From Leptospiraceae bacterium (lineage in GTDB: Bacteria; Spirochaetota; Leptospiria; Leptospirales; Leptospiraceae), in assembly GCA_015075105.1 (NCBI GenBank), contig JABTUZ010000001.1:1871001-1935000 (forward strand): 64,000 nucleotides of DNA, given 5' to 3'. The translations under genes and the position numbers were made by a program. A model generated the notes under the pieces. It was given only the letters and a program-made list of their open reading frames with translations, was not told where the DNA came from and made no database searches. Every line of letters starts with the position of its first letter. The first letter of the stretch is position 1. This document shows positions 41,521-51,650 of the stretch, piece after piece.

Positions 41521-42730
41521 GGTAATCTGGTTTTGGAACATCGTATCGTAAAACTTCGTCTTCACTCGGAATTTCTTTTTCGTCCCTACCTCTATCCCGA
41601 ATCTCTGAAAACCGTAAATAATTATCTTCTGTTAAAAGCTCTAAGCATTCTTTTTTCCAAGCAATAGCCCTATCCGTAATATGATTTTTGGGATACCTGT
41701 GAATGATAGTCTGAAAAACTGAAGCTGCTTTTTCATAGCTGCCCCACTTAAAATATATCGTACCTTTTCTAAACAGTGCAGATTGGTCTAAGGAAGTATC
41801 AGAGTTATTCAACATTCTGTCTATGTATTTGATAGCATCCTTTCCTCTTCCGAGGGAGGCATAGCTTTCAGAAATATAATACAGAGACCTCTCTTCAATT
41901 TTTGAAGATTCTTTCATTGAAAGAAGTTTTTGAAATGTCTCTATTGCTCTCCAAAATTCTCTCTTATTGTATTGATCTTTTCCCCTTTGGAAAATCGCAG
42001 ATGAATACTCTGAAATTTTCTTGTCCCCGTCTATATCAAAGTATTTTGCATCCGAAATATAATCATCAAATATCTCATAAGATGCCCAATCCTTTCCTTG
42101 ACCAAAAAGCACTCTCCCCCAACCGATCCTTGCGTGAGTATTCGATCCATCTTCTTGAACCGCAAGAGAATAATTTTTTCTGGCTTTTTCTAAATCTTTT
42201 TTTCTAAAGAAAAAGTCACCCAGAGAGCTAAGCGCAAGAGAGCGAATCTTTTTATCGCTACTCTTCTTCAATACTTCTTCGAGGTGCCCCTTCCCTTCTT
42301 CTTCCCTGTTCAATTTTAACAACAAATAACCCAACGAGTAAGACAACTTTTCTCTTTCACCTGTCCATTTTTCTGTAACAAGTTTTTGATTCAGTTCTTG
42401 GTATATCTCCAAAGCCCGCATTTGATCGCTATTTTTTTCTAATGCACGACCAAGCCCAAACTGAATCTGAAATCTATACCTCTCACTTCCCTCTTTAGAA
42501 TTCAACTCAGAGAATATAGAAAGAGCCTTCTCATGACTGGTCTTCGCGGACTGAAGAAGTAACTCTTCTCCTTCTCGAATTTTTTCGGTTAACGATTTAT
42601 TTTTTTCACTTTCCTGAAAAATTATCGACTGTGAAACCGCAGTAAAAACTCCACCACCTATTAGTAACAATCCTGCAAGTACTATGACCACTCTAAAATT
42701 CATTTTCCGGCTCCCAAAACTTCCAGACAT
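41507..42730 (-). CDS. Membrane-anchored TPR protein
   Basis: A 407-residue protein with an N-terminal signal anchor (VVIVLAGLLLIGGGVFTAVS, about 14-33) and at least eight TPR-like helical repeats (for example GRALEKNSDQMRALEIYQEL, ALSSLGDFFFRKKDLEKARKNYSLAVQ, YISESYASLGRGKDAIKYI). TPR proteins of this kind serve as scaffolds in envelope complexes. It overlaps the end of the upstream gene by 31 bases, so both are translated from one message and probably interact. Confidence 0.7.
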   Translation of the reverse strand: MSGSFGSRKMNFRVVIVLAGLLLIGGGVFTAVSQSIIFQESEKNKSLTEKIREGEELLLQSAKTSHEKALSIFSELNSKEGSERYRFQIQFGLGRALEKNSDQMRALEIYQELNQKLVTEKWTGEREKLSYSLGYLLLKLNREEEGKGHLEEVLKKSSDKKIRSLALSSLGDFFFRKKDLEKARKNYSLAVQEDGSNTHARIGWGRVLFGQGKDWASYEIFDDYISDAKYFDIDGDKKISEYSSAIFQRGKDQYNKREFWRAIETFQKLLSMKESSKIEERSLYYISESYASLGRGKDAIKYIDRMLNNSDTSLDQSALFRKGTIYFKWGSYEKAASVFQTIIHRYPKNHITDRAIAWKKECLELLTEDNYLRFSEIRDRGRDEKEIPSEDEVLRYDVPKPDYPKND

Positions 42731-43971
42731 CTTTTTATATAAAAATTTACTCTTTCTTCATTATAAATTTTAGCTTCTTCTTTTAAAAAAGAATTCAGTG
42801 CTTCTCTGTAATTTCCTGTTCTATAGTAAGAAAGCCCTATGTAAAAAATTGCCTTCCCCTTAGAAAAAATCTCTGTTTCTTTTTCTATATATTGGTTCAA
42901 CCAATATACGGCTAACCCGTATTTCTTTTTCCAGTACGAATTCTTTAAGATTTCATACAAATCGTTTGGAGAATAGGTATAATCCTTTTTACCGATCTTA
43001 TCGGATTTTCTTGGGTCTTGTTTTTCTGCTTCTTCTTTTTCTCTCTTTTTTTCTTCTTCAATTTCTCGTTTTTGTGTTTCTTCTTTTTTGCTTTCTGTTA
43101 TGGTATCTACAACTACAGGATCAGAGGCTTTTCCTCTATCCTTTACATAAAACACCCTCAAAAAACTTCTATTGCCTATCAGTGGAAGAGTTTCCTTACC
43201 ATTCACTGTGACAGATACCCCGTAATAAAGAGTCTCCGATTTGTGTAAATCTTGATCTAAAAAAGTTATATCCGGGTGATTGACTTCAACAATTTGATCT
43301 GCTCTATTTATTTCTGCAAAACTTGATAAAGGCTCGGTGGATCTGTAAATCGTATATTTAGGGGACAAAGAATCCGCATTCAATGGAGGCTCCCATTTCA
43401 ATCTTAAAAATTGACCTTCCTGAATAATGGTAAGCGCTCGAATCTGATAATCGACAGCCTCATTCTTTTGAGGATTTTTCTCATTTGCCTCAGAAGAAAT
43501 ATTATCGTTATTTTCTACAGGTCTGTCGATCACTATCGGTTTAGAAATATAGTTATTGTCCGGGTGAAAAGTTACTCTTCCCTTTCTTACATCACTGGCC
43601 AGCACAACTGCATAAAAATATTTACCAGTTCTAAGGTTATAATCCGTGAAAGAAGTAATCCCGTCTTTTTTATTGCTTGGGTATTTTCCAAGAGAGTCTG
43701 CGACGTGCAATTTTTCTAATGAATCAATAATCGAAGAAGACCTTGCAATTATGACATCTCCCTCTTCAGCAGGCGCTTCCCAATCCAATCGGACAGACTT
43801 CAAGTTAGGTAAAATCCTTACTGAAAGATTCTTGATTATAGTCGGTCCTAAGCTATCAGTTTTAGATTCATCAGAGGGTTTTACTTCATCACTATAAATT
43901 TGCCCGACCTGAATTGACATAAATAGAGCGTATATCAAAAAATAATATAACGATTTTTTTAAAATAGACAT
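42700..43971 (-). CDS. Exported fibronectin-like / TPR protein
   Basis: The likely start is ATG 43971 (MSILKKSLYYF), eleven codons within the longest frame, giving a normal signal peptide. Two fibronectin-type-like domains (LKSVRLDWEAPAEEG; FLRLKWEPPLNADS) fill about residues 40-270. A Lys/Glu-rich coil follows (REIEEEKKREKEEAEKQ), then a C-terminal TPR unit (AIFYIGLSYYRTGNYREALNSF). The protein should sit in the periplasm and interact with the TPR protein encoded by the overlapping downstream gene. Confidence 0.65.
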   Translation of the reverse strand: MSILKKSLYYFLIYALFMSIQVGQIYSDEVKPSDESKTDSLGPTIIKNLSVRILPNLKSVRLDWEAPAEEGDVIIARSSSIIDSLEKLHVADSLGKYPSNKKDGITSFTDYNLRTGKYFYAVVLASDVRKGRVTFHPDNNYISKPIVIDRPVENNDNISSEANEKNPQKNEAVDYQIRALTIIQEGQFLRLKWEPPLNADSLSPKYTIYRSTEPLSSFAEINRADQIVEVNHPDITFLDQDLHKSETLYYGVSVTVNGKETLPLIGNRSFLRVFYVKDRGKASDPVVVDTITESKKEETQKREIEEEKKREKEEAEKQDPRKSDKIGKKDYTYSPNDLYEILKNSYWKKKYGLAVYWLNQYIEKETEIFSKGKAIFYIGLSYYRTGNYREALNSFLKEEAKIYNEERVNFYIKRCLEVLGAGK

Positions 43972-44198
43972 AGCTACTATTACATATCGACAATCAAAAT
44001 ACAAAATTTCACTTCCAAAATATTTTTTGCTGCCAATTTAGTAGTAATAGAAAGATTTATCATTGACCAGATTTCTAATTTTTGCCTTCAATAAACTGTA
44101 TGGTTTGGGGCGTGCCCATAAAAGTTCTCCCCGTAAATACGTATATGCGATTCCAGCAAATTTCAGGACAAGTTTTTGATAGAAAACTATAAGGCGAA

Positions 44199-44570
44199 AT
44201 GATTTCATTAAACCTGCAAGATGCTCTTTTTACGGCTCTTCATCTATGTATTATCTTATTCAATTTGTTTGGTTGGGTCGTACCAAGTTTACGAAAATTC
44301 AATTTAATTCTGCTTTGCCTTACACTTTTTTCGTGGATCGGGCTTGGTTATTTTTATGGGATCGGTTATTGTCCCTTCACCGACTGGCAATGGGCAGTCA
44401 AGGAAAAGTTGGGGGAAGTGAATCTGCCAAATTCTTTTATAAAATATTTCTTAGATTCCATTTTTAAGATTGACTCAAATCCAATTTCAGTAGATATTTT
44501 AACTGCCGGATTATTCTTTTTTGCTTTAGCTGTTTCCATATACATGAACTTTTTTAAAAAAAATCTATAG
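44199..44570 (+). CDS. DUF2784 membrane protein
   Basis: The 123-residue protein fits DUF2784: helix 1 (ALFTALHLCIILFNLFGWVVP), helix 2 (LILLCLTLFSWIGLGYFYGI), the motif GYCPFTDWQWAVKEKLG (family 'CPLTdwEw.LR..lG'), SFIKYFLD and a last helix (ILTAGLFFFALAVSIYMNFF). The CP-TDW motif is diagnostic. Function is unknown. It lies alone, divergent from the TPR genes. Confidence 0.78.
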   Translation: MISLNLQDALFTALHLCIILFNLFGWVVPSLRKFNLILLCLTLFSWIGLGYFYGIGYCPFTDWQWAVKEKLGEVNLPNSFIKYFLDSIFKIDSNPISVDILTAGLFFFALAVSIYMNFFKKNL

Positions 44571-44613
44571 CAAAAATAATATTCTTTACTATTCAGGGAG
44601 AGACTACCAAAAG

Positions 44614-45204
44614 ATGAGTCCTAAATTTTTTCTAAATTGGTTGACTGTAGGCTTACTTCTTCCTTCTATTCTACTCTCCTTGGATAACCCAAAAGAGCCA
44701 ACACTCCCAAGCCTACCCAACTTGACAGATTCAAACGACAGAGATGCAAGAGGAGAAAAAAGGAAAGTCGAAAAAGAAGTGAAAATTTTACTCTGCGACA
44801 ACAGAGAAATAAAAGGAAAATGGGAATACGAAAAAGACGAGATACATTTTTCCCATAACAAAAACGGGATTTCCTATAATAAAAAATTAAAACTATCAGA
44901 AATAACAAAAGTTAGAATTCTTACATGGGAAGGAAAATTTTTAAAGAAAAAAAATGAAGAAAAATTGTATAAATTTTTACCTCGAAGAGTAGAGATATAT
45001 ACCAATAATGCGGTATTTCAAAAAGAAGGGCTTTCAGAATTTTTGGAATTTTCCATTCAAAACGAAAATGGCTCTACAAAACTATACACCTATTGGATCG
45101 ATGCTTTTAGTGATTCAGGAAAATGGTATTCTAAGCTGCCTATCTTTTTAGGCACTGAGAGAAATGACTGCTACAGAGACGTTATTAAAGAAGTAATATT
45201 TTGA
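44614..45204 (+). CDS. Exported hypothetical protein
   Basis: A 196-residue protein with a signal peptide (WLTVGLLLPSILLS, cut after about residue 24). The mature part contains KILLCDNREIKGKWEYEKDEIHF and LKLSEITKVRILTWEG, a beta-strand pattern similar to the 'LKSGKSIEGKIIKQ' segment of the next gene's product, so both may share a small beta domain. It lies 38 bases before the next start. No named family. Confidence 0.55.
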   Translation: MSPKFFLNWLTVGLLLPSILLSLDNPKEPTLPSLPNLTDSNDRDARGEKRKVEKEVKILLCDNREIKGKWEYEKDEIHFSHNKNGISYNKKLKLSEITKVRILTWEGKFLKKKNEEKLYKFLPRRVEIYTNNAVFQKEGLSEFLEFSIQNENGSTKLYTYWIDAFSDSGKWYSKLPIFLGTERNDCYRDVIKEVIF

Positions 45205-45242
45205 TTTCTTTTTTTATAATTAAAAATATAAAGGATACTATT

Positions 45243-46262
45243 ATGAAAAAAAACCTATTTCAACTAGTATTATTGTTTTTTTTTAGTTTTTCTCTCTATT
45301 CTGAGACTATATTTTTAAAATCCGGTAAGTCTATTGAAGGAAAAATTATTAAGCAATCACCTGAATCTGTAAGAGTAAATTCAAATAACAAAGAATTTGA
45401 AATTCCTAAAAAACAAATTTTTAAAATTCGATTCAATGTAACTCAAGCAGAAAAAAAACAATTAGAAAGCCAAGCCCTCCAGATCGCTAAAAAAGAAAAA
45501 GAAGCTAAAAATAAGGCAGAGCTTCAAAAAGAAGAAGAAACTCGCCAAATTGAATTAGAAAAAGAGCTTGCTCAATTTGCAAAACCCGAAATCAAAACAA
45601 ACGAAGAATTAATCAAAAAAGTAAACGATCTGGAATCAAGACTCAATGAACTCGAAAAATTTACAGAAATCCAATCTGACTGGAAAGATTACTACAAAAG
45701 AAAAAGAAGCCCATGGGATCTTGTGTGGAGATCGGCTATACTCCCAGGTTGGGGTCTCGTATATGCAAAAGAAGGATACATAGGAAAGGCATATACTTTT
45801 TTAACCTTGTTTACTTTGGCTACCGCTATCGGTTTAGAATCTTCAGAAAAATCACAATCTCGAAAATTGAAATCGAAGTTTGTGGATGACTTGATCGTTA
45901 CACCAGCCATGTATTCGGTTATTGTTCCTGGTTCTAGTGACCCGGCGAATCCGGCTTATTCACTTATTTCGATGCAAAGGTTGAAAGGGGTTTCTAATTT
46001 CACAAAAAATTATGATGAGTTACAAAATACATCAAAGATGAAGCATAACGCATTTAGAATAGCTGCCGGTTTGTATATATTTCAGTTGATACACGCAGGG
46101 ATCAAAGGATATTTCTGGTCAAAAGAAATTACTCAAACAGCGTCAGGGGAAATTGTCACTGAAGGAGTGAATATTCATATTTCTCCTCCTATTCCCTCGA
46201 TCTCTTCGTTAGCCAGATTGAATGAAGGAAAATCCGAAATCAAATATGTAATTCTTTTCTAA
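45243..46262 (+). CDS. Exported/membrane protein with SH3-like N-terminal strand motif
   Basis: I start at ATG 45243 behind AAAGGATA, giving a signal peptide (LVLLFFFSFSLYS); an earlier ATG lacks one. The 339-residue product has a strand motif (TIFLKSGKSIEGKIIKQSPESVRV), a Lys/Glu coiled coil (about 70-145), and a membrane region starting SPWDLVWRSAILPGWGLVYAKEGYIGKAYTF, like the DUF5683 pattern, followed by further helices. Related proteins in Leptospira are of unknown function. Confidence 0.6.
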   Translation: MKKNLFQLVLLFFFSFSLYSETIFLKSGKSIEGKIIKQSPESVRVNSNNKEFEIPKKQIFKIRFNVTQAEKKQLESQALQIAKKEKEAKNKAELQKEEETRQIELEKELAQFAKPEIKTNEELIKKVNDLESRLNELEKFTEIQSDWKDYYKRKRSPWDLVWRSAILPGWGLVYAKEGYIGKAYTFLTLFTLATAIGLESSEKSQSRKLKSKFVDDLIVTPAMYSVIVPGSSDPANPAYSLISMQRLKGVSNFTKNYDELQNTSKMKHNAFRIAAGLYIFQLIHAGIKGYFWSKEITQTASGEIVTEGVNIHISPPIPSISSLARLNEGKSEIKYVILF

Positions 46263-46336
46263 TTCAACTAAATTTGACTTGACCACAAAAAAGGTAATCA
46301 AGCACACTAAAAAGAAAACTATGCGAGAAGAATCAG

Positions 46337-47119
46337 TTGAGAAAATCCTACGAAGAAATCCAAAAAATTGTCCAAAATGCAGTAGATAAAGGAAAAATTA
46401 TTTCTTTAGTTACATATATGATGAGTGACTATGGAGAGAAACAATTAGACATTATCATCCGTACAATTTTAAAAAAATTTCAAAGAGAAGACCTTATTGA
46501 TATTGCCTATACTTCCGCAAAAGAGTTGGTAATCAACGCTTCCAAAGCAAATGTGAAACGAGTTTTATTTGAAAGACTTTCCTTGGACATTGCAAATGAA
46601 AAAGATTATGAAACAGGAATGAATTATTTCGGGTCCAATCTAAGTGAGAAAAAAATCAGATCATATGCAAAAAGTTTTAAAGAAAAAAATTTACCGGTTA
46701 CGGCTACTTTTTACTATTCACCCGATGTGTTGAATATTAAAGTGAAAAATAACTTTAAATTAGAGCCTATGGAAGAAAAAAGAATTCGAGATAAATTTGG
46801 CAAAGCGACAAGTTTTGCGAGTTTACTCGATTTCTATGTAGAGCACGGGGACCACACAGAGGGAGCTGGCATGGGGCTTACTATGGTTGGAATCCTTTTG
46901 GATCAGACCGGGATCGACAAACATTCTTTCAGTCTGTATTCCAGTGAAAAGTACAATGAGACCGCCGCGAAGTTAGAAATTCCACTTTCAAATGAATATG
47001 TTCCAAAAAGAAAAGCCTTTGAGATGGAGTTAACGTCCAGAAAAGTTTTACCGGAAGAGCTTAGAAATTCCTTTAGTTATACTTATAAAGATTTTCCAGG
47101 GATTTTAAGAAAAGATTAA
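46337..47119 (+). CDS. Histidine-kinase-like ATPase domain protein
   Basis: Probable TTG start at 46337 with GAGAAG upstream. The 260-residue product carries a HATPase fold: the N-box SAKELVINASKANVKRVLF (about 60-78) and a G-box GAGMGLTMVGI (about 178). The middle acidic loop is INIKVKNN, where the usual Asp is an Asn, so ATP binding may differ. No His phosphorylation domain or receiver is present. It could act as an anti-sigma-like kinase with the SpoIIE phosphatases. It converges with the 758-residue gene (four-base overlap). Confidence 0.7.
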   Translation: MRKSYEEIQKIVQNAVDKGKIISLVTYMMSDYGEKQLDIIIRTILKKFQREDLIDIAYTSAKELVINASKANVKRVLFERLSLDIANEKDYETGMNYFGSNLSEKKIRSYAKSFKEKNLPVTATFYYSPDVLNIKVKNNFKLEPMEEKRIRDKFGKATSFASLLDFYVEHGDHTEGAGMGLTMVGILLDQTGIDKHSFSLYSSEKYNETAAKLEIPLSNEYVPKRKAFEMELTSRKVLPEELRNSFSYTYKDFPGILRKD

Positions 47120-49392
47120 CGAACTTTTTTGGGCAAGTACTTGTAGTATTCTACTTCAAGAGTATTGATTAAAAATTTATAGTATCTCACAAGCTCTGTG
47201 TCATGGCGAGATTTTTCTGCCTCTGCCCTGTAATATTCTGCAATTTCCTGACGAATCAATGGAGCTTTAAAATCATTTTTACTGAATAGGATAGAGTTAG
47301 GCTTATTCCTTGGAACTATATCTTCAGGAATTGCAATTACAACAGAATTTTGAAGTACAGCGTATTCTATAGAAGAAGATACTTTCGCCCGATCTGTTTC
47401 TTTTGCAAGTATCGGAACAGAGGACTGAATATCTGTGAGATGGTATTCTATTTTTTTTCTAATAGATTTCAAATCAAAAATCTTGTCAGAAATTTTATTA
47501 AATTTCCCGCCAAAAATAAAATTTTCAGCCGCCTTGGATATTATACTCAGCTTATCTTCTTTTTCCTTTAGATTTTTTTTGTCTCCAGAAACTACTGAAT
47601 TTTCTTCAGGCGTATCTTGTCCCTTCAATTCACGAGATTGTGTATCTTCCATAGATTCCTTCTTCTTGAAAAAAATAGAAGAGAGAACTGCAATTATCAA
47701 ACTCGCAGGGATTCCGATGATTGCAGATTGGATGCTGTCAAAAGTAAATGATACTGTCATAAAAAAAGTGAATGAAAAAATAAAAGAAAAAATTCCTGCA
47801 ACAAGATTGAATTTTTTTGCAAACTCTGCCTTTCTGATTTTTTCTTCTTCAAATTTTTCCATTCGTCTGGAATCCTCTAAGAGCCTCATCAATACGTCTG
47901 GTTTCAGACTGGAATTCAATCTTGGATTCTTAGGGTTGGACATTTTCGCATTAATTTTTCTGGCTATCTCCAATTGATTTTTATATCGTTTATCGACAGA
48001 GGTAAGAGACGTTAGTTTATTTATAACACTCGCCATGTATCCTTGATCTACTACATAAAAAACTTTTTGCCCATTTTCTGATGAGGCTTCATGGGTTCCA
48101 AATTCAGATACAATTTTCTCTTTTAGTTTTTTTTGAAAAGTATCAATTTCAATTTCACTTTTTATCCCGATTTTTCTTATTTCTTCTTCTAAATTTATAT
48201 TGAATAATTTTAGCTCTTCTTTGGTATAATCAGTTATTTTTTTTAATAGACTTTCTTCTAATACTTTATAGGCAAATTCAGATCTCCTATGTATCAGGCT
48301 TTCTTTTTCGATAATCAATTTGTCTAAAATTTTCACAGACAATAGGCATGTCTCGGATACTCTTCTTGCAAGGTCTGTTTGACTTGTTTCAAATGGAAAC
48401 TCTCGAATTAAATCGAGGAGATAGACTACTTTTTCGTGATTTTGCCTTCTACCCGGTTCGGCTCCTTGAATGTACTTTATTTCAAAATCATTCAATTTCG
48501 TAAGATAGAAAGAAAAATTTGCCTCTTGTGCAAAATTTTTCAAATAGTGCATGGAAAACTTTTCCAGACCATCTGCTTGCGCTCGGTAATTTGTAATTAG
48601 TTCAGGGATTTTTCTGTATTCTCCGGTTTCAGTCAAATCCAATTCATCTATGATTAAATGAAAATCGGATAAAACTTGAATAAGTGCGTTAGTTGACATA
48701 CCGTAACTGATAAAATCATCTATAAAATCTTGGATAGGGATATAAGAATACGGAGGAAATCCTTTTTTCAAAAGAGAGATAATTTCTGACTCCAAAGATC
48801 CAAATTTTGGATACAACCACAAAGGCTCCTTTTTAGAAGGGTGAATTAAAAATTGCCCGGGGTTCTCTTCATCTACCGTTCTGGGTTTTTTAGCTCTATT
48901 GGATAAAATTAAATTTACAAGCTCTGTAGATTCCCGAAAGCAAGCCTCCCTATAAGGACGAATATCTGTCTTATCACCTGATTGTGGAGCAATCAATGCA
49001 ATCTTGGAAACAATTTTATTTCCATCCCTAATCAAAAAAGGATACAAATAGGCAATTCGATTTTCTCCCCTACCATCTAAGTCTAAAATCTGTCTAAGCG
49101 CTACATCAATAGCTTGTTCTGTTCTTGCTTGAACGCTCAAGTTTGTATATTTTTGAAGAGACTCACTCAGTTTATCAAGTGTGAGTAAATAAGAAGGGTG
49201 AATATCTTTAACCGATTGCTTGGCAATCCTTCTATGTCTGTCTTTCAGCTCATCCATAATGCACTTTGCAACAGGAGAAAGCCCTGGAAGAGTTTGCAAG
49301 GTGTGAATATAAATCGGCTCAAGAGAATTCGATACAACATCTGTAGGCTCATCTAAAAATTCAGCTTCAAGGTTTTCAGAAATTTCAGGCAT
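47116..49392 (-). CDS. Large membrane-associated hypothetical protein
   Basis: A 758-residue, mainly helical, charged protein. One hydrophobic region at about 545-585 (NLVAGIFSFIFSFTFFMTVS, SAIIGIPASLIIAVLSSIFF) gives two membrane helices. The parts before and after are soluble and rich in Lys and Glu. There is no enzyme motif. It is of the size and style of Leptospira-specific hypothetical proteins. It converges with the ATPase gene. Confidence 0.6.
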   Translation of the reverse strand: MPEISENLEAEFLDEPTDVVSNSLEPIYIHTLQTLPGLSPVAKCIMDELKDRHRRIAKQSVKDIHPSYLLTLDKLSESLQKYTNLSVQARTEQAIDVALRQILDLDGRGENRIAYLYPFLIRDGNKIVSKIALIAPQSGDKTDIRPYREACFRESTELVNLILSNRAKKPRTVDEENPGQFLIHPSKKEPLWLYPKFGSLESEIISLLKKGFPPYSYIPIQDFIDDFISYGMSTNALIQVLSDFHLIIDELDLTETGEYRKIPELITNYRAQADGLEKFSMHYLKNFAQEANFSFYLTKLNDFEIKYIQGAEPGRRQNHEKVVYLLDLIREFPFETSQTDLARRVSETCLLSVKILDKLIIEKESLIHRRSEFAYKVLEESLLKKITDYTKEELKLFNINLEEEIRKIGIKSEIEIDTFQKKLKEKIVSEFGTHEASSENGQKVFYVVDQGYMASVINKLTSLTSVDKRYKNQLEIARKINAKMSNPKNPRLNSSLKPDVLMRLLEDSRRMEKFEEEKIRKAEFAKKFNLVAGIFSFIFSFTFFMTVSFTFDSIQSAIIGIPASLIIAVLSSIFFKKKESMEDTQSRELKGQDTPEENSVVSGDKKNLKEKEDKLSIISKAAENFIFGGKFNKISDKIFDLKSIRKKIEYHLTDIQSSVPILAKETDRAKVSSSIEYAVLQNSVVIAIPEDIVPRNKPNSILFSKNDFKAPLIRQEIAEYYRAEAEKSRHDTELVRYYKFLINTLEVEYYKYLPKKVR

Positions 49393-49455
49393 AATTTATA
49401 GTTTATAGAAAAGTTATGTGGAGCTATAATAAATTCAATCTAAATTTCATTTTCT

Positions 49456-50031
49456 TCAGCTTGATTTTTTCCTATGCAAATAAACTGAATAGACTTCTTC
49501 CAATTGTTTAAACGAAACTACCAAACCCGATAGCTTCGTGTATTCAGTAAACATATCTTTTAGTGTTGCAGTATCTGAGGCAATCTCGTTTAATTTTCGT
49601 ATTCCCAATTTTATATTTATAGTAGGCTCATAGATATCGTAATCCTTGTCAACCTTAGAATGAAATTCTCTTTCCACTTCTAAAATAGATAAATCGCTAA
49701 CTGCCATGTAGCCATAAGAATTTTTAACTTTCATGGTTTTCTGAAAATTCGACAGTATCTTAATCATGCTGACGAGAAATATTAGCTTATCTACTCTTTC
49801 GTTTTGAATTCGCACACTATCTTTCAATTGCAATGTATGGTAATAACGCACGATTGCACGAGAAATTTCTCTCTTCTCAAGTTCATTATCTGAAGAAAAA
49901 TCCTCACTAATGAGAGTTGACACAAAAACTTCCATGTCAGACTTTTTTTCATTTGAAAAAAGATTTGTCTGAACCGAAAAAATTAGTACTATGAAAATTG
50001 CTTTTGCGGATAATCTTTCTCTAATTACCAT
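49456..50031 (-). CDS. Exported hypothetical protein
   Basis: The 191-residue product begins with a basic stretch and a hydrophobic signal segment (AIFIVLIFSVQTNLFS), then a helical domain rich in Lys, Glu and Ser (about 30-190). No lipobox is seen. It is divergent from the 50107 gene with about 75 bases between the starts, which must contain both promoters. No family is recognised. Confidence 0.55.
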   Translation of the reverse strand: MVIRERLSAKAIFIVLIFSVQTNLFSNEKKSDMEVFVSTLISEDFSSDNELEKREISRAIVRYYHTLQLKDSVRIQNERVDKLIFLVSMIKILSNFQKTMKVKNSYGYMAVSDLSILEVEREFHSKVDKDYDIYEPTINIKLGIRKLNEIASDTATLKDMFTEYTKLSGLVVSFKQLEEVYSVYLHRKKSS

Positions 50032-50106
50032 AGAAACATACTCTAATTATTAATTCGGAACAATTTCTGTTTGTCATTTAAAAAAGATTTCGAACATTAT
50101 CTCAAA

Positions 50107-51582
50107 ATGCAATTTTTTCTAATTTTTTCCCTTCTATTGATTGCACCCTCTCTTTTAGAACTCAATGGAGAATCCTATTCAGGGCATAGGTTAGACGATA
50201 GACTGTATGTAACTGGAGGCAGAAAGAAAATCACCCAAGAAAATAGAATGACGAGCATCAAAGAATTTATCGATACCTCAAGCTCTAATGAAGGGTTTCG
50301 GTTTTATAATTTGAATTTTCTGAATACAAATTTCTATTCTCAAAAAGGGGGAGACTCTTCGCAAAAAGCCAGACAATACTCTATTTCCGGGAATATCTCT
50401 CCCGAATGGACTTTAGCCTATACTAAAAATATACTTACCGCATACCTTGTAGTGTCTCCCATTCTATCCTACACGGAAAAAAATCGTATAAAAAAAGAAG
50501 TTCTGAAAAAAAATGATTTTGAAGCGTTAGGAGGAATCCAAATAAATTTCCAATCTTATAGTTTCAACCTTGAGTATGGAAGAGGGTTTCAAAGATTAGA
50601 CAGCTTTGGGCTGTTTTTTTCAGGTATATCTAATTTCATCAGCTTAACTTCCTTTGCAAAAAATCCAAAGATTAGCCTTAGCTTTTTAGGGGCATCCTTT
50701 GAATCAAGAAACAATATTCCTACAACCTATGAAAATATATATAGAGCAAACAAGCTTTATGGGAGCTCTATTTTAATCAGGGAAATACCTCTAATCGACT
50801 GGGTGTCTGTATTTACCTATAAACTTTACGAACCGATGCAAGTAGCAAGACAAGAAGGATTTCATTTTGCAAAACAAGATTTTTATCCTTTAGGAAATTT
50901 TCTGTATTCGGGAATCGAAATAGAATCAGAACCAATTCAAAAATTAGCAAAATCAGATATCGGTTTTATCTCTGTAAAAGGGTTCAGGGACATGGGAGAA
51001 TACTCTAATCAAAAATACGATAGCAAAATTTCAACCTCTGCCTATATCGCATATCTTCAAGAAAGATTTGAACTTAAAAAATTTGAACTTAGAATTGGAT
51101 TACTAAAATCTTCAAAAGATAAAAATTCTAATACTGACAGAGAGAGCAATGGATATTCGGCTCCTTTAAGTAGCCCCAGAATTTTTGGAGGAAGGTCTTC
51201 TTTTCTGCTTAATGAAAATATCGAGCCTTTGGAAGAAAAAATTTTTTCGGATGCAGGTGAGCTAAAAAAAAGTAATTTTGAAAATAAAGGAATACAAATT
51301 ACAAATTTAAGTATGACACTTCACTATTCTTCAAATTTTGAAATTTCTGTATTAGTCAATCATTCCCAGTCCAGAATCGGTATCGGAAAAGAAATCATTC
51401 TTCTTGGAGAATATAGGTTTGGAGAATTCAACTATTTTAAAAACAGTTTTTTACTATTTTCTGCTTGCATTGCAAATGTTCAAACCTACAAACAAAACAA
51501 TATTTTCTTTAATGAAATCAAAGAATCCAAATTTAACCAAGAATTTTTAAGATTCTATTTTTCGGGAGTACTGGCATTTTAA
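50107..51582 (+). CDS. Putative outer-membrane beta-barrel protein
   Basis: I start at ATG 50107 (MQFFLIFSLLLIAPSLLELNG), which gives a signal peptide; an upstream TTG adds twelve polar residues. The mature 470-residue part shows repeated amphipathic strands with aromatic ends (YSFNLEYGRGFQ, FISLTSFAKNPKISLSFLG, FNYFKNSFLLFSACIANV), a pattern of outer-membrane barrels, and it ends in a strand with terminal Phe (FLRFYFSGVLAF), the usual barrel C-terminal signal. No named family. Confidence 0.65.
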   Translation: MQFFLIFSLLLIAPSLLELNGESYSGHRLDDRLYVTGGRKKITQENRMTSIKEFIDTSSSNEGFRFYNLNFLNTNFYSQKGGDSSQKARQYSISGNISPEWTLAYTKNILTAYLVVSPILSYTEKNRIKKEVLKKNDFEALGGIQINFQSYSFNLEYGRGFQRLDSFGLFFSGISNFISLTSFAKNPKISLSFLGASFESRNNIPTTYENIYRANKLYGSSILIREIPLIDWVSVFTYKLYEPMQVARQEGFHFAKQDFYPLGNFLYSGIEIESEPIQKLAKSDIGFISVKGFRDMGEYSNQKYDSKISTSAYIAYLQERFELKKFELRIGLLKSSKDKNSNTDRESNGYSAPLSSPRIFGGRSSFLLNENIEPLEEKIFSDAGELKKSNFENKGIQITNLSMTLHYSSNFEISVLVNHSQSRIGIGKEIILLGEYRFGEFNYFKNSFLLFSACIANVQTYKQNNIFFNEIKESKFNQEFLRFYFSGVLAF

Positions 51583-51650
51583 AGATTACACTCTAAAAAA
51601 AATCTTGCAATTTTCGCTACACACATTAAAGTAAATTATATTTTAAAACC

